A stretch of DNA of 64,000 bases from Nostoc sp. ATCC 43529 (lineage in GTDB: Bacteria; Cyanobacteriota; Cyanobacteriia; Cyanobacteriales; Nostocaceae), in assembly GCA_003326205.1 (NCBI GenBank), contig LWTK01000074.1:186001-250000 (forward strand), given 5' to 3'. Position 1 is the first letter of the stretch. Each line of letters starts with the position of its first letter. The position numbers and the translations under genes are program-made. Below the pieces are notes generated by a model, which had not been told where the DNA came from, did no database searches, and was given only the letters and a program-made list of their open reading frames with translations. Shown piece by piece: positions 17,419-25,388 of the stretch.

Positions 17419-18582
17419 TTATGCTTTTTTACCAGCTATAGCCTTGTCAAAAATCGCCCCATCTACAAAAAACTTTTTCTCGATATTATCCCAGCCGCCT
17501 AAATCTTGAGACGTGAATAATGTATCTACTTGCGGATATTCAGATAATACTTCTTGGGCAACAGTGGGATTAACAGGACGATATTGTAATTTAGCAAATT
17601 CCCGTTGAGCTTCTACTGAGTAAAGGTAGTCAACAAATGCTTGTGCAACTTTTCTTGTCCCGTGCTTATCAACGTTTTTATCAACTACAGCTACCGGGTT
17701 ATCAATAGAAATATTGAGTTTTGGGACTACATAAGGCAGTTTTGTTCCAGTCTTTTCTGCCAAAATTACTTCATTTTCGTAGGTAATTAAGACATCTCCT
17801 TGACCTTTTTGGAAAAATAAATCGCTAGCCTCACGAGCATCTTTTGTCAATGTGGGTGTATTTTTATAGACTTTAGTGACATAATCTAATGCTGTTGTTT
17901 CGTCACCTCCAGCTTGAGTTACTGAACCCCACAAAGCTAAGAATTCCCAAATAGCAATACCAGAGGTTTTTGGGTTAGCCGCAATCAATGTCACCCCATT
18001 TTTTGCTAAGTCTTGCCAAGTATAAATGTCTTTCGGATTACCTTCACGGGTAACAATAGTAGCAACGGATCTGCTAACGATACCATTTCTGGGTGATTTG
18101 ATTTCCCAACCCGGTTTAATTAAACCTGCTTTCTGAATTTTGCTTACATCCCAAGGAAGTGCTAAATGTACAATATCTGCTTTTTGTGAACCTTCAATGA
18201 CAGCAGCCGTTTGAGCGCCAGAACCCCCATAACTTTGTTCAAATATGACGTTTTGGTTGTGTTCTTGCTTCCACTTTTCTACAAATTTCGGAATTATTTG
18301 GTCATGAGCTGCTTTTGTCACGGAAAAGGAAACCAACCTCAGCTTTACATCAGCATTATTAGCTGAACTACTCCCACAGGAGGCAACTAACATACTCAAA
18401 ACAGCACCTATGAGCAACAAACTCGCGAAGCTTTGGATAGTACGCCCATTCAACCAACTTCTAATTCGGCGTTGATACCAAAATTTCATAACTTCCAAAG
18501 CTTTCTGCCGATAAATCTGCATTGCCTGGGCTAGGTAATTACCTACTTGTGTCTGTTGTTGCGGCTCGGTCATCGGAATCAC
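17419..18582 (-). CDS. sbpA: Sulfate-binding lipoprotein SbpA
   Basis: A sulfate/thiosulfate ABC transporter binding protein of 387 residues as drawn. The mature domain starts after a lipobox (LVASC) and has the family pattern LVSFSVTKAAHDQIIPKF, SYGGSGAQTAAVIEG, DIVHLALPWDV, NPKTSGIAIWEFLALWG and VLITYENEVILAEK. The N-terminus is about 30 residues longer than usual; an internal ATG at 18489 (MKFWYQRR) would give a normal lipoprotein signal and is an equal candidate start. No cysT/cysW/cysA permease genes are nearby; instead the pst operon follows in the same direction with an 86-bp gap. Shared transcription of sulfate and phosphate uptake genes is possible but not shown. Confidence 0.9.
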   Translation of the reverse strand: MIPMTEPQQQTQVGNYLAQAMQIYRQKALEVMKFWYQRRIRSWLNGRTIQSFASLLLIGAVLSMLVASCGSSSANNADVKLRLVSFSVTKAAHDQIIPKFVEKWKQEHNQNVIFEQSYGGSGAQTAAVIEGSQKADIVHLALPWDVSKIQKAGLIKPGWEIKSPRNGIVSRSVATIVTREGNPKDIYTWQDLAKNGVTLIAANPKTSGIAIWEFLALWGSVTQAGGDETTALDYVTKVYKNTPTLTKDAREASDLFFQKGQGDVLITYENEVILAEKTGTKLPYVVPKLNISIDNPVAVVDKNVDKHGTRKVAQAFVDYLYSVEAQREFAKLQYRPVNPTVAQEVLSEYPQVDTLFTSQDLGGWDNIEKKFFVDGAIFDKAIAGKKA

Positions 18583-18992
18583 CCCTAAATCTACGGTATT
18601 TCTAGTTAGATACCGTAATTATGAGATTATAGGGTATGTACAACAAAAATTTTCATCGAGCTTCAAATTTTTTTTTACTACGCCTGTTTTCAGGTAAATG
18701 ACGATATTACAACAGTCAGTCCTTTAATACATGTAATAAATAATACTTTAAAACAAAAAATCAACATTGAAATTTTAAGTTTTTAGACTTTTATTTAAGT
18801 ATTAATCCGGTTATTAATTTTTATTAAAGTAGTTATTATATCAATAACTTAAGTATTGTTTAGCAAATACTGGTTTACCTGGTTTCCTATTCACAATAGG
18901 TTCCTATTCCAGTAGATATTGCTTTAAATAATACTCAATTTTTCGACAACTTTTGTATTAATAATTAAGTTCCCGATATTAAGATAAATACA
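18583..18992. other. Divergent AT-rich intergenic region
   Basis: 410 bp between sbpA and the CpcS-like gene, strongly AT-rich. It contains the inverted repeat CCTATT-CAC-AATAGG (18886-18900) followed at once by another TTCCTATTCC, a possible regulator site. No gene or RNA is recognised. Confidence 0.5.
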
Positions 18993-19544
18993 ATGCTAAC
19001 GATCGATCAAAATAACAAGGAAATTGCATCTCAAGAACAAGAAACATTAATTAAAAACTTTCTGCAAGAATCCAATGGCGACTGGTGTTCTCAACGACGC
19101 TACTATGCACTGCCAAATGGCAAAATTAGGGAAATAACAAAAACAGTAACTATGCGCTTTCTAGAGCAAGGGACACCTGAATTAATCGACCTAGCAAAAC
19201 TGCATGAATTAGATGAAAGTGCCGAACTGACTTGTGGTTCCTATGTTGAATGGAACACAGTAGATTCAGAAACAGGTGAGCAAGGTTCTAAGCGTTGGAC
19301 AGTATTAGGTAGCTTAGGAACAACTATGTATTTTGGTCGCAATTTTCCAGTACCTAAGTTAGTTGTAGCTGAATACTACTTCCGAGATCCCAAAACAATA
19401 TACTTGTGGACAGAAGAAAATGGCGCTCTTTTTGAAGAAGAATTAAAAATGATTGGTAAGAAATATCGCACGCGGCAAACTGTTATTTCCCGTGGTGGCG
19501 AACAACAAATGATTGCTCAGTATCTAGAAAAAATTATTCAATAA
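18993..19544 (+). CDS. CpcS/CpeS-family phycobiliprotein lyase-like protein
   Basis: A 183-residue protein resembling the CpcS/CpeS (S-type) bilin lyase lipocalin fold: an early W-C/F-S-Q-R-R-Y motif (NGDWCSQRRYY), a central beta-rich part (CGSYVEWNT, GSKRWTVLGS, GTTMYFGRNFP) and the C-terminal EEELKMIGKKYRTRQTVISRGGEQQMIAQYLE. S-type lyases attach phycocyanobilin to Cys of phycobiliproteins, acting in the cytoplasm near phycobilisomes. It differs from the best-known CpcS/CpeS sequences and looks closer to the CpcU/CpcV side branch, whose members can be partner or inactive forms. It is a single gene, not next to a phycobiliprotein operon. Activity is unproven. Confidence 0.68.
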   Translation: MLTIDQNNKEIASQEQETLIKNFLQESNGDWCSQRRYYALPNGKIREITKTVTMRFLEQGTPELIDLAKLHELDESAELTCGSYVEWNTVDSETGEQGSKRWTVLGSLGTTMYFGRNFPVPKLVVAEYYFRDPKTIYLWTEENGALFEEELKMIGKKYRTRQTVISRGGEQQMIAQYLEKIIQ

Positions 19545-19680
19545 ATTTTACTACTTTGAAAATTGAGACGTTGCGTTGTTAAAGTTTTAGTGTTCACGGC
19601 TTTAAGTACTTCATCCGTAACATTAATTTTTCAAATTGCTTTTCTTAATTAAGAATGCCAGAGAACAGTAAAGAGTACTG

Positions 19681-20982
19681 TTAGAGTAGACTCAACGATC
19701 GCTCAAATAATTGCTCTCTATTTACCTCCCAATAATTTGCAGCTTGTTTCATATTCATTGACAAAAGTTTTGGCTCTCCCAAATCCCAAATATCTTCGGG
19801 AGTAATTGGAGTAATTCCCAAACATTTGATAATTTCTTGAGCGATCGCTCTTGCTAATGGTGGCGGAACTGCATTCCCAACCTGTCTTGCACCATGCCAT
19901 TTAGTAATATGAAAACGAAACCAATCAGGAAACCCATGTAATCGCGCCATTTCGCGTACCGTAATGCAGCGAGGCTGACTATAATGAATAGGTCTTGGAG
20001 AAGTATGGGCGCCATGAGCCGCATCAGTTCCTGCTCTTAAAGTGTTGGCTATACCATTTTCTGCAAGTTTAAAGAAGTGAGAAATAGGTTCTTTTTTTCC
20101 CTGTTCTGTAACTTGAAATCTAGCGCGTGAAATCTGCGAATGATTAGTTCTCATACTAGAAGTCAAAACAAAACGATTCCAATTTCTCCTATAGCCAAAA
20201 TGCCAACTTTTATCATCTAAACATCTCATTTCCCGCGCATAATTGCTGGGATTACTCCATTTTTCTGTTTCTACAGAATCACTGTATAATAACTCCTCAA
20301 ATTCTTCTGCTTCTGGTAAATCTCCAAGGGCATCCCAACAAGAAGGAGTAAGAGGTAATATAGGATTGGCTAAGATTTCACAAATTGGTTTACTAGATGG
20401 GGTAGGATAATCAGGCAAGACAAAACCTTTCTTTGCACCAATGAGAAATAATCTTTCTCGTTTTTGTGGTACTCCATAATCAGCAGCATTCAAAACTTTC
20501 CACGGTAAACGGACTTGATAGCCATTTTCGCTGAAAGTTTCGATTAGTTCAGATAGGAAACATTTATGTTTTCCAGCTGTCAAACCTTTAACATTTTCAA
20601 AAACAAAATAAGAAGGTTCTAATTCTAAGACTATTCTGATAAAATCTTTGACTAAAAAATTTCTGGGGTCGTCTAATGCTCTACGGCCTATATAGGAGTA
20701 ACCTTGACAGGGTGAACCAGAAATTATAGTTTCGATATTTTGGTCACCGATTCCAGTTCTTTCTCGAATTTCTTGACCCGATAATTCAGTTATAGAACAA
20801 GGTAATACAACGCAATGGGGAAAATTAAACTTATGAACGACTGCATGAACTGGATCGATTTCAACAGCAGCTTTCACATCAAAACCAGCTTGTTCAAATC
20901 CTAAACTTAGCCCACCTGCACCAGCAAACAAATCTATTACTATTGGTCTTTTTGGCTGCTCTTTCATTTTTTTTATGGGCAT
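19681..20982 (-). CDS. Solitary DNA (cytosine-5)-methyltransferase
   Basis: A 433-residue C5 methyltransferase with all catalytic motifs in order: I (DLFAGAGGLSLGFEQAGF), IV (SGSPCQGYS, catalytic Cys), VI (FVFENVKGL), VIII (QKRERLFLIG), IX (FQVTEQGKKE...TLRAGTD) and X (GARQVGNAVPPPLA). The target-recognition region lies about residues 215-320. No restriction endonuclease gene adjoins it, so it is solitary. Cyanobacteria carry conserved solitary C5 enzymes that modify CGATCG, the core of HIP1; the window is dense in HIP1, so that specificity is a reasonable guess but unproven. It is the last gene after lpxB on the same strand. Confidence 0.9.
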   Translation of the reverse strand: MPIKKMKEQPKRPIVIDLFAGAGGLSLGFEQAGFDVKAAVEIDPVHAVVHKFNFPHCVVLPCSITELSGQEIRERTGIGDQNIETIISGSPCQGYSYIGRRALDDPRNFLVKDFIRIVLELEPSYFVFENVKGLTAGKHKCFLSELIETFSENGYQVRLPWKVLNAADYGVPQKRERLFLIGAKKGFVLPDYPTPSSKPICEILANPILPLTPSCWDALGDLPEAEEFEELLYSDSVETEKWSNPSNYAREMRCLDDKSWHFGYRRNWNRFVLTSSMRTNHSQISRARFQVTEQGKKEPISHFFKLAENGIANTLRAGTDAAHGAHTSPRPIHYSQPRCITVREMARLHGFPDWFRFHITKWHGARQVGNAVPPPLARAIAQEIIKCLGITPITPEDIWDLGEPKLLSMNMKQAANYWEVNREQLFERSLSLL

Positions 20983-21057
20983 TGGGCATGGGGTATGGGG
21001 TATTGGTTATTAATTTTTTATCCCTCATTCCCTCATCCCCCTCATCTTCCCTACTCT

Positions 21058-22254
21058 CTACTCTGTACAGACGCGATTAATCGCGTCTTTTCCCACTCCG
21101 TCTAACATTCCCAAAATTTCTTGAGCAGCCCGATCGCATACCCCAATTTCCCCCAAATTCCGCTGCATTTCTTGATAATCCGCCAAAGTTTGCTGCCTGC
21201 GAATTGGATTGATTAGTAATTCCATAGCTGCTTGGATAATATTCTCTGGTGTGGCTTCCTCTTGTAAAAATTCTGGCACAATTGCCTTCATCGCGACTAA
21301 ATTCGGTGGCGATGCAAAAGTTATGGAACCTTTGAGGAATTTACGAGCTATCCAAGCGGTGACCGGATTTAGCCGATAAACTACAACTTGCGGGACGTTT
21401 AACAAGGCAAGTTCTAAGTTGACGGTACCAGATTTGGTAATGGCTAAATCAGCAGCAGCAAAAACTTCCTTTTGTTGACCTGATAGAACTTTAGCCCGCA
21501 AACCGTAACGCTTAATTGCTTCCTCGATTGGCTGTCTGTAGATTTCCAGAGATAGGGGAATCCAAAAATGAACTTCGGGTAATTTAGTTTGAATAGTTTG
21601 GGCAGCTTCAAAAATAATTGGTAAAAGATATTTTAATTCTTGGCGGCGAGAGGCGGGTAGTAGAGCGATCGCAATTTGTTCTGGCGCAATCCCCAGTGTT
21701 GCACGCGCGGCTTCCCGACTGGGAGCATCTTGCATCCGGTCAACTAAAGGATGCCCCACCCAACTAACCTCTGCTCCTTGCTGACGATAGTAACGGGCTT
21801 CTTCTGGAAAAATTGCTAATAGTTTGTCCGTGAAACCGACAATACGGTTAGTTCTACGCAAATTCAACGACCAAGCCCATTCTTGGGGAGCAATGTAGTA
21901 TACCACAGGCACGTGTGGTAAATTTTGTTGCATAAAAGTGCCGATCCCCAAATTTGGACTCATGTAGTCAATCAGCACTGCCAAGTCTGGTGGATTTTGT
22001 TTTAGGTAAGCGATGGCTCGTCGTTGCACCTGGAGGGTCGGCAAAATATAAGGTAATCCCTCCAGAATACCCATTGAGCCAATAGTACTAGTATTGCCCA
22101 GTAGAGTTGCCCCAACTTCCTCCATTTTTTCGCCACCCAGGGCCAAAATTTCCAATTCCAACCCCATCGCCACAGCTTGACGCTTGAGCGCTGTAATTAG
22201 CAGCGACCCTTGCAAATCGCCAGATACTTCGCCAGTGCTGATAAATATCCGCAT
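21058..22254 (-). CDS. lpxB: Lipid-A-disaccharide synthase LpxB
   Basis: Glycosyltransferase of the GT19 family that joins UDP-2,3-diacylglucosamine and lipid X in lipid A synthesis at the inner membrane. Signature segments are MRIFISTGEVSGDLQGSLL, the family-specific IDYMSPNLG, VYYIAPQEWAWS and LLPASRRQELKYLLP, then AITKSGTVNLELALLNVPQVVVYR. I choose the ATG at 22254 because the frame begins MRIFISTGE there as in homologues; a TTG at 22266 would add four residues. A long tract of AACTCCT-type repeats separates it from lpxA. Confidence 0.93.
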   Translation of the reverse strand: MRIFISTGEVSGDLQGSLLITALKRQAVAMGLELEILALGGEKMEEVGATLLGNTSTIGSMGILEGLPYILPTLQVQRRAIAYLKQNPPDLAVLIDYMSPNLGIGTFMQQNLPHVPVVYYIAPQEWAWSLNLRRTNRIVGFTDKLLAIFPEEARYYRQQGAEVSWVGHPLVDRMQDAPSREAARATLGIAPEQIAIALLPASRRQELKYLLPIIFEAAQTIQTKLPEVHFWIPLSLEIYRQPIEEAIKRYGLRAKVLSGQQKEVFAAADLAITKSGTVNLELALLNVPQVVVYRLNPVTAWIARKFLKGSITFASPPNLVAMKAIVPEFLQEEATPENIIQAAMELLINPIRRQQTLADYQEMQRNLGEIGVCDRAAQEILGMLDGVGKDAINRVCTE

Positions 22255-22273
22255 TTGATAATTCAAGTTTTAA

Positions 22274-22409
22274 AAGTGAGGAGTTAAGAGTTCAGAGTGA
22301 GGAATTAAAAGTGAGGAGTTAGAAGTTCAGAGTGAGGAGTTAGCAGAGAAAAAATTCATTTATCAACTCATAACTCCTAACTCATAACTCCTAACTCCTA
22401 ACCTCTAAC
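22274..22409. repeat. Tandem/inverted AACTCCT-type repeat tract between lpxA and lpxB
   Basis: Several GTGAGGAGTTA units on the left face ACTCCTAACTCATA units on the right, so the tract can fold into a long imperfect hairpin. Related AACTCCT tracts occur at about 12778-12810 and 25325-25385. Dispersed repeat of the cyanobacterial STRR type. Confidence 0.7.
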
Positions 22410-23228
22410 TCACGATTCATCATTTGTGCCTTTTTTTACCTTCCCAGGAATCAAGCCACGTCTTCCTGGCATCTGAGAAAGGAGCAGGAAGCGCCTCAGA
22501 TGCTGTAACTCTTCAGTATCCCCTAACAATTCCAGCTGTTCCAAGGCATCCTTAAAGCACAAATCAGAGCGGTAGAGAATACGGAAGGCTTTTTTCAGCA
22601 TTTGTAAATCCGCTGCGTCCATACCAGACCGCTTGAGTCCCACAAGGTTGAGGGTTCGCACTCGTGCCGGATTTCCCTCCACTAGCATATACGGAGGTAC
22701 ATCTCGGTCAATACGTGCCATACCGCCTACCATTGCTTGTCTGCCAATATGCACAAACTGATGGACGCCTAAAACCCCACTCAGCCTTGCACGGGATTCT
22801 ATATGCACATGACCCGCCAATGCCACAGAGTTGGCAATCACTACCTGGTCTTCAATCACGCAGTTATGAGCCACATGGACATAAGCCATGAGCAGATTGC
22901 CATCACCAATCACTGTCGCTTCACCAGCACCAGTGGCGCGGTTAATGGTCACATACTCGCGAATCAAGTTGTTATCACCAATTTTGACCCAGGTTGGTTC
23001 TCCCACGAACTTGAGATCCTGGGGTTCCATACCGATGGCTGCTCCGGTAAAAATTTGATTTCCCGCCCCAATTTCACAAGGCCCTTCTAGCACTACATGA
23101 GCGCCAATAATTGTTTCAGGACCGACTTTGACATGCGCTCCAATCACAGCATAGGCACCGACTTGCACTGTATGGTGGAGTTCCGATTTGGGATGAACTA
23201 CAGCAGTTGGATGAATAAGCGTTTTCAA
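22410..23228 (-). CDS. lpxA: UDP-N-acetylglucosamine O-acyltransferase LpxA
   Basis: A 272-residue left-handed beta-helix acyltransferase; first step of lipid A synthesis, adding a hydroxyacyl chain to UDP-GlcNAc. Hexapeptide repeats run through the first 190 residues, with the catalytic His in the MAYVHVAHNCVIEDQ turn and the GVLGVHQFVHIGRQAMVGGMARIDRDVPPYML segment typical of LpxA. The C-terminal helical part (LQMLKKAFRILYRSDL) is normal. It follows fabZ and precedes lpxB. Confidence 0.95.
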   Translation of the reverse strand: MKTLIHPTAVVHPKSELHHTVQVGAYAVIGAHVKVGPETIIGAHVVLEGPCEIGAGNQIFTGAAIGMEPQDLKFVGEPTWVKIGDNNLIREYVTINRATGAGEATVIGDGNLLMAYVHVAHNCVIEDQVVIANSVALAGHVHIESRARLSGVLGVHQFVHIGRQAMVGGMARIDRDVPPYMLVEGNPARVRTLNLVGLKRSGMDAADLQMLKKAFRILYRSDLCFKDALEQLELLGDTEELQHLRRFLLLSQMPGRRGLIPGKVKKGTNDES

Positions 23229-23537
23229 GGGTGAATCTCCAGAACTGTCTTAATAAGCCAGCGCGAACGGGGGTTTCTCAGGCAGTGCCTTGCTCTAATT
23301 ACAGAGTTGTGGCGACTGCCATTCCATTCAGGCGACTGGCGTTGCTGAGCGTGAGTGTTTCAGTGAACGAAAGTGTCGGGCAAGCAAGTTGAGTGTGTTC
23401 GCGTAGGGTCTCGCCAGAGAGGGCGGTGAAAATCAAGAAATTATAAGATGCTGTTGTGGATTTTTTTTTAAACTGTTATCCTTGTCAGGATTCAGTAGGG
23501 CAGTTCACGGCTATGCCCGTACCACGAAAGCAAACTT
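23229..23537. other. Intergenic region with dispersed repeat fragments
   Basis: 309 bp between fabZ and lpxA. It holds GC-rich, partly palindromic tracts (for example GGCGTTGCTGAGCG, GTGTTCGCGTAGGGTCTCGCC) that resemble repeats elsewhere in this window. No gene is seen. Confidence 0.5.
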
Positions 23538-24068
23538 TTAGTTAACTAAAGAAAACATCAATTCGCCTTCACAAGCGAGTTGACCATCAACTTCGGCAAT
23601 ACCTTGCATTTTACCGAAACGACGTTGTTTTACCCATAACAGTTCCACTGTCATTACTAGTTGATCTCCCGGTACGACTTGCCTACGAAAGCGGACTTTA
23701 TCGATACCAGCGAAAACGAACAGTCCACCTTCAACCTGGGACATTTGAGTTAATACAATGCCCCCTACTTGTGCCATTGCTTCGACAATTAGCACTCCAG
23801 GCATCAGTGGTCGTCCGGGAAAATGACCTTGGAAACAGGGTTCGTTAACTGTGACATTTTTAATGCCAACAGCTTTTTTACCTGGGGTGTAGTCAATGAT
23901 TTTGTCTATAAGTAAAAATGGGTAGCGGTGGGGTAGCAGTTGCTGAATTTCTTCAGATGTGAAAGTTGTTTTAATCTCAGATGTGATTGTAGTCTCATTT
24001 GTGCCCTGTTGTTCGGTAGATACAGGTGTAGTGCGATCGCTGCTATTCACTTGGGTAAGGATTGACAT
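23538..24068 (-). CDS. fabZ: (3R)-hydroxyacyl-ACP dehydratase FabZ
   Basis: A 176-residue hot-dog-fold dehydratase of fatty acid synthesis. Signature segments are LLPHRYPFLLIDKI (catalytic His), FQGHFPGRPLMPGVLIVEAMAQVGG (catalytic Glu) and GIDKVRFRRQVVPGDQL. An N-terminal polar extension of about 35 residues is Thr/Ser-rich and not part of the fold; the real start may be internal. It sits inside the lpx cluster, as is usual, since the two pathways compete for the same hydroxyacyl-ACP. Confidence 0.94.
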   Translation of the reverse strand: MSILTQVNSSDRTTPVSTEQQGTNETTITSEIKTTFTSEEIQQLLPHRYPFLLIDKIIDYTPGKKAVGIKNVTVNEPCFQGHFPGRPLMPGVLIVEAMAQVGGIVLTQMSQVEGGLFVFAGIDKVRFRRQVVPGDQLVMTVELLWVKQRRFGKMQGIAEVDGQLACEGELMFSLVN

Positions 24069-24159
24069 TGGCCGTGTAGTTGATTTTTTATCTAGTCATT
24101 GAGTAGGCGTACATTGAAACCCTGATAAATCTGGGATTTTCAGCTTTGAGATCCAATTC

Positions 24160-24310
24160 AAAATCTGTCTTGAAAAGTGACGCTTTTACGTCGCTCTGAG
24201 CGTACCCCTACGGAGAAGCTATGCCGTTTGCGTTCGCGTCTTTGAAGGAGAAGGCTTTACGCTGTGCTAACAGATGTCTGCCGAAAAGCCGCTTTTTGAG
24301 CGTCTACGCC
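24160..24310. repeat. Dispersed GC-rich repeat at the 3' end of lpxC
   Basis: A tract including CCCCTACGGAGAAGC and GCCGTTTGCGTTCGCGTC, the same style as the insert inside bamA. It reaches the last codons of lpxC, where the final residues (SERRLSA) appear repeat-derived. Confidence 0.6.
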
Positions 24311-25251
24311 GATAGCCGCCGCTCCGACTTTTCGCTAAATCCCAAATCTAAAATTTTCTGAGCCAGTTGAATGTGTAAATTGTGGCTGGCTTTATACGCT
24401 AAGAAATGAGCAACAGGAAAATTTCCTAGTAAACTTAAATCTCCTACTAAATCCAAGATTTTATGACGGACTGGCTCATTTGCAAATCTTAATGGTGGAT
24501 TTAGCCACCCTTGGGGGCCACAAACCAGTGCATTATCTAAACTACCACCTTTGATTAACCCTGTTTTTTGTAAGTGTTCAATTTGGTGTAGTAACCCAAA
24601 AGTACGAGCGGGAGCAATTTCTGTAGCAAAGCTACCAGAAGCATCTCCTAGTTCAGCCGTTGGCGACCAACTATGCCATTGGTTGCCAATTGCAGGCAGG
24701 TCAAAATCGATACCATAACTAAAACGGATTTCGGACGCCGGGAGGACACATACAAAGGCATCTTCTTGATAAACCCATATTGGTTGTTTAACAATCAAGG
24801 GTTCTTGCTTATCAATTGGTTGTGATACCAAACCAACTTGGGCAATGTTATCTGTCCACACCTTTGCTGAGCCATCTAAAAGGGGCAACTCTGAACCATC
24901 AATTTCAATACGGGCGTTATCTACACCCATAGCCGAAAGCGCTGCTAACAAATGTTCTACCGTGCGGACGTATACCTCACCCTTACCTAATTGAGTTGAC
25001 AGAACAGTGTGATTAACTGCTGCAACTTGGGCTGGAATGATTGGCATATCAGGTAAATCTACCCGAACAAAGTAGCGTCCACTACTGGCTTGTGCTGGCA
25101 GTATCCGCACTTGTGTAGTCACACCGCTATGCAGTCCCACTCCAGTTTGGGTGATTGGGGCTGCTAGAGTGTGCTGTTGCATAGCCGAATTAATATATTT
25201 CGTTGAGTATCGTCCATAGTCTGTTTTGGTAAAACCCTGATATTGGCTCAA
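24304..25251 (-). CDS. lpxC: UDP-3-O-acyl-N-acetylglucosamine deacetylase LpxC
   Basis: Zinc deacetylase, the committed step of lipid A synthesis. Visible zinc and active-site motifs are VRTVEHLLAALSAMGVDN (His ligand), LIKGGSLDNALV and RHKILDLVGDLSLLG (His and Asp ligands), with a later KASHNLHIQLA active-site His. The ATG at 25182 (MQQHTLAAPITQ) matches family N-termini; the drawn start at 25251 adds 23 residues. Placed between bamA and fabZ in the conserved cyanobacterial order. Confidence 0.94.
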   Translation of the reverse strand: MSQYQGFTKTDYGRYSTKYINSAMQQHTLAAPITQTGVGLHSGVTTQVRILPAQASSGRYFVRVDLPDMPIIPAQVAAVNHTVLSTQLGKGEVYVRTVEHLLAALSAMGVDNARIEIDGSELPLLDGSAKVWTDNIAQVGLVSQPIDKQEPLIVKQPIWVYQEDAFVCVLPASEIRFSYGIDFDLPAIGNQWHSWSPTAELGDASGSFATEIAPARTFGLLHQIEHLQKTGLIKGGSLDNALVCGPQGWLNPPLRFANEPVRHKILDLVGDLSLLGNFPVAHFLAYKASHNLHIQLAQKILDLGFSEKSERRLSA

Positions 25252-25388
25252 AATTGTTATTCATCCCTTTATCGGAACAGTATTGAGGCAAACGTTAAAA
25301 TTAGCAAGCTAATCCTAAAAAGTTATGAGTTAAGAGTGAAGAGTGAGGAATTAAAACTCATAACTCCTAACTTTTAACTCCTAACTGA

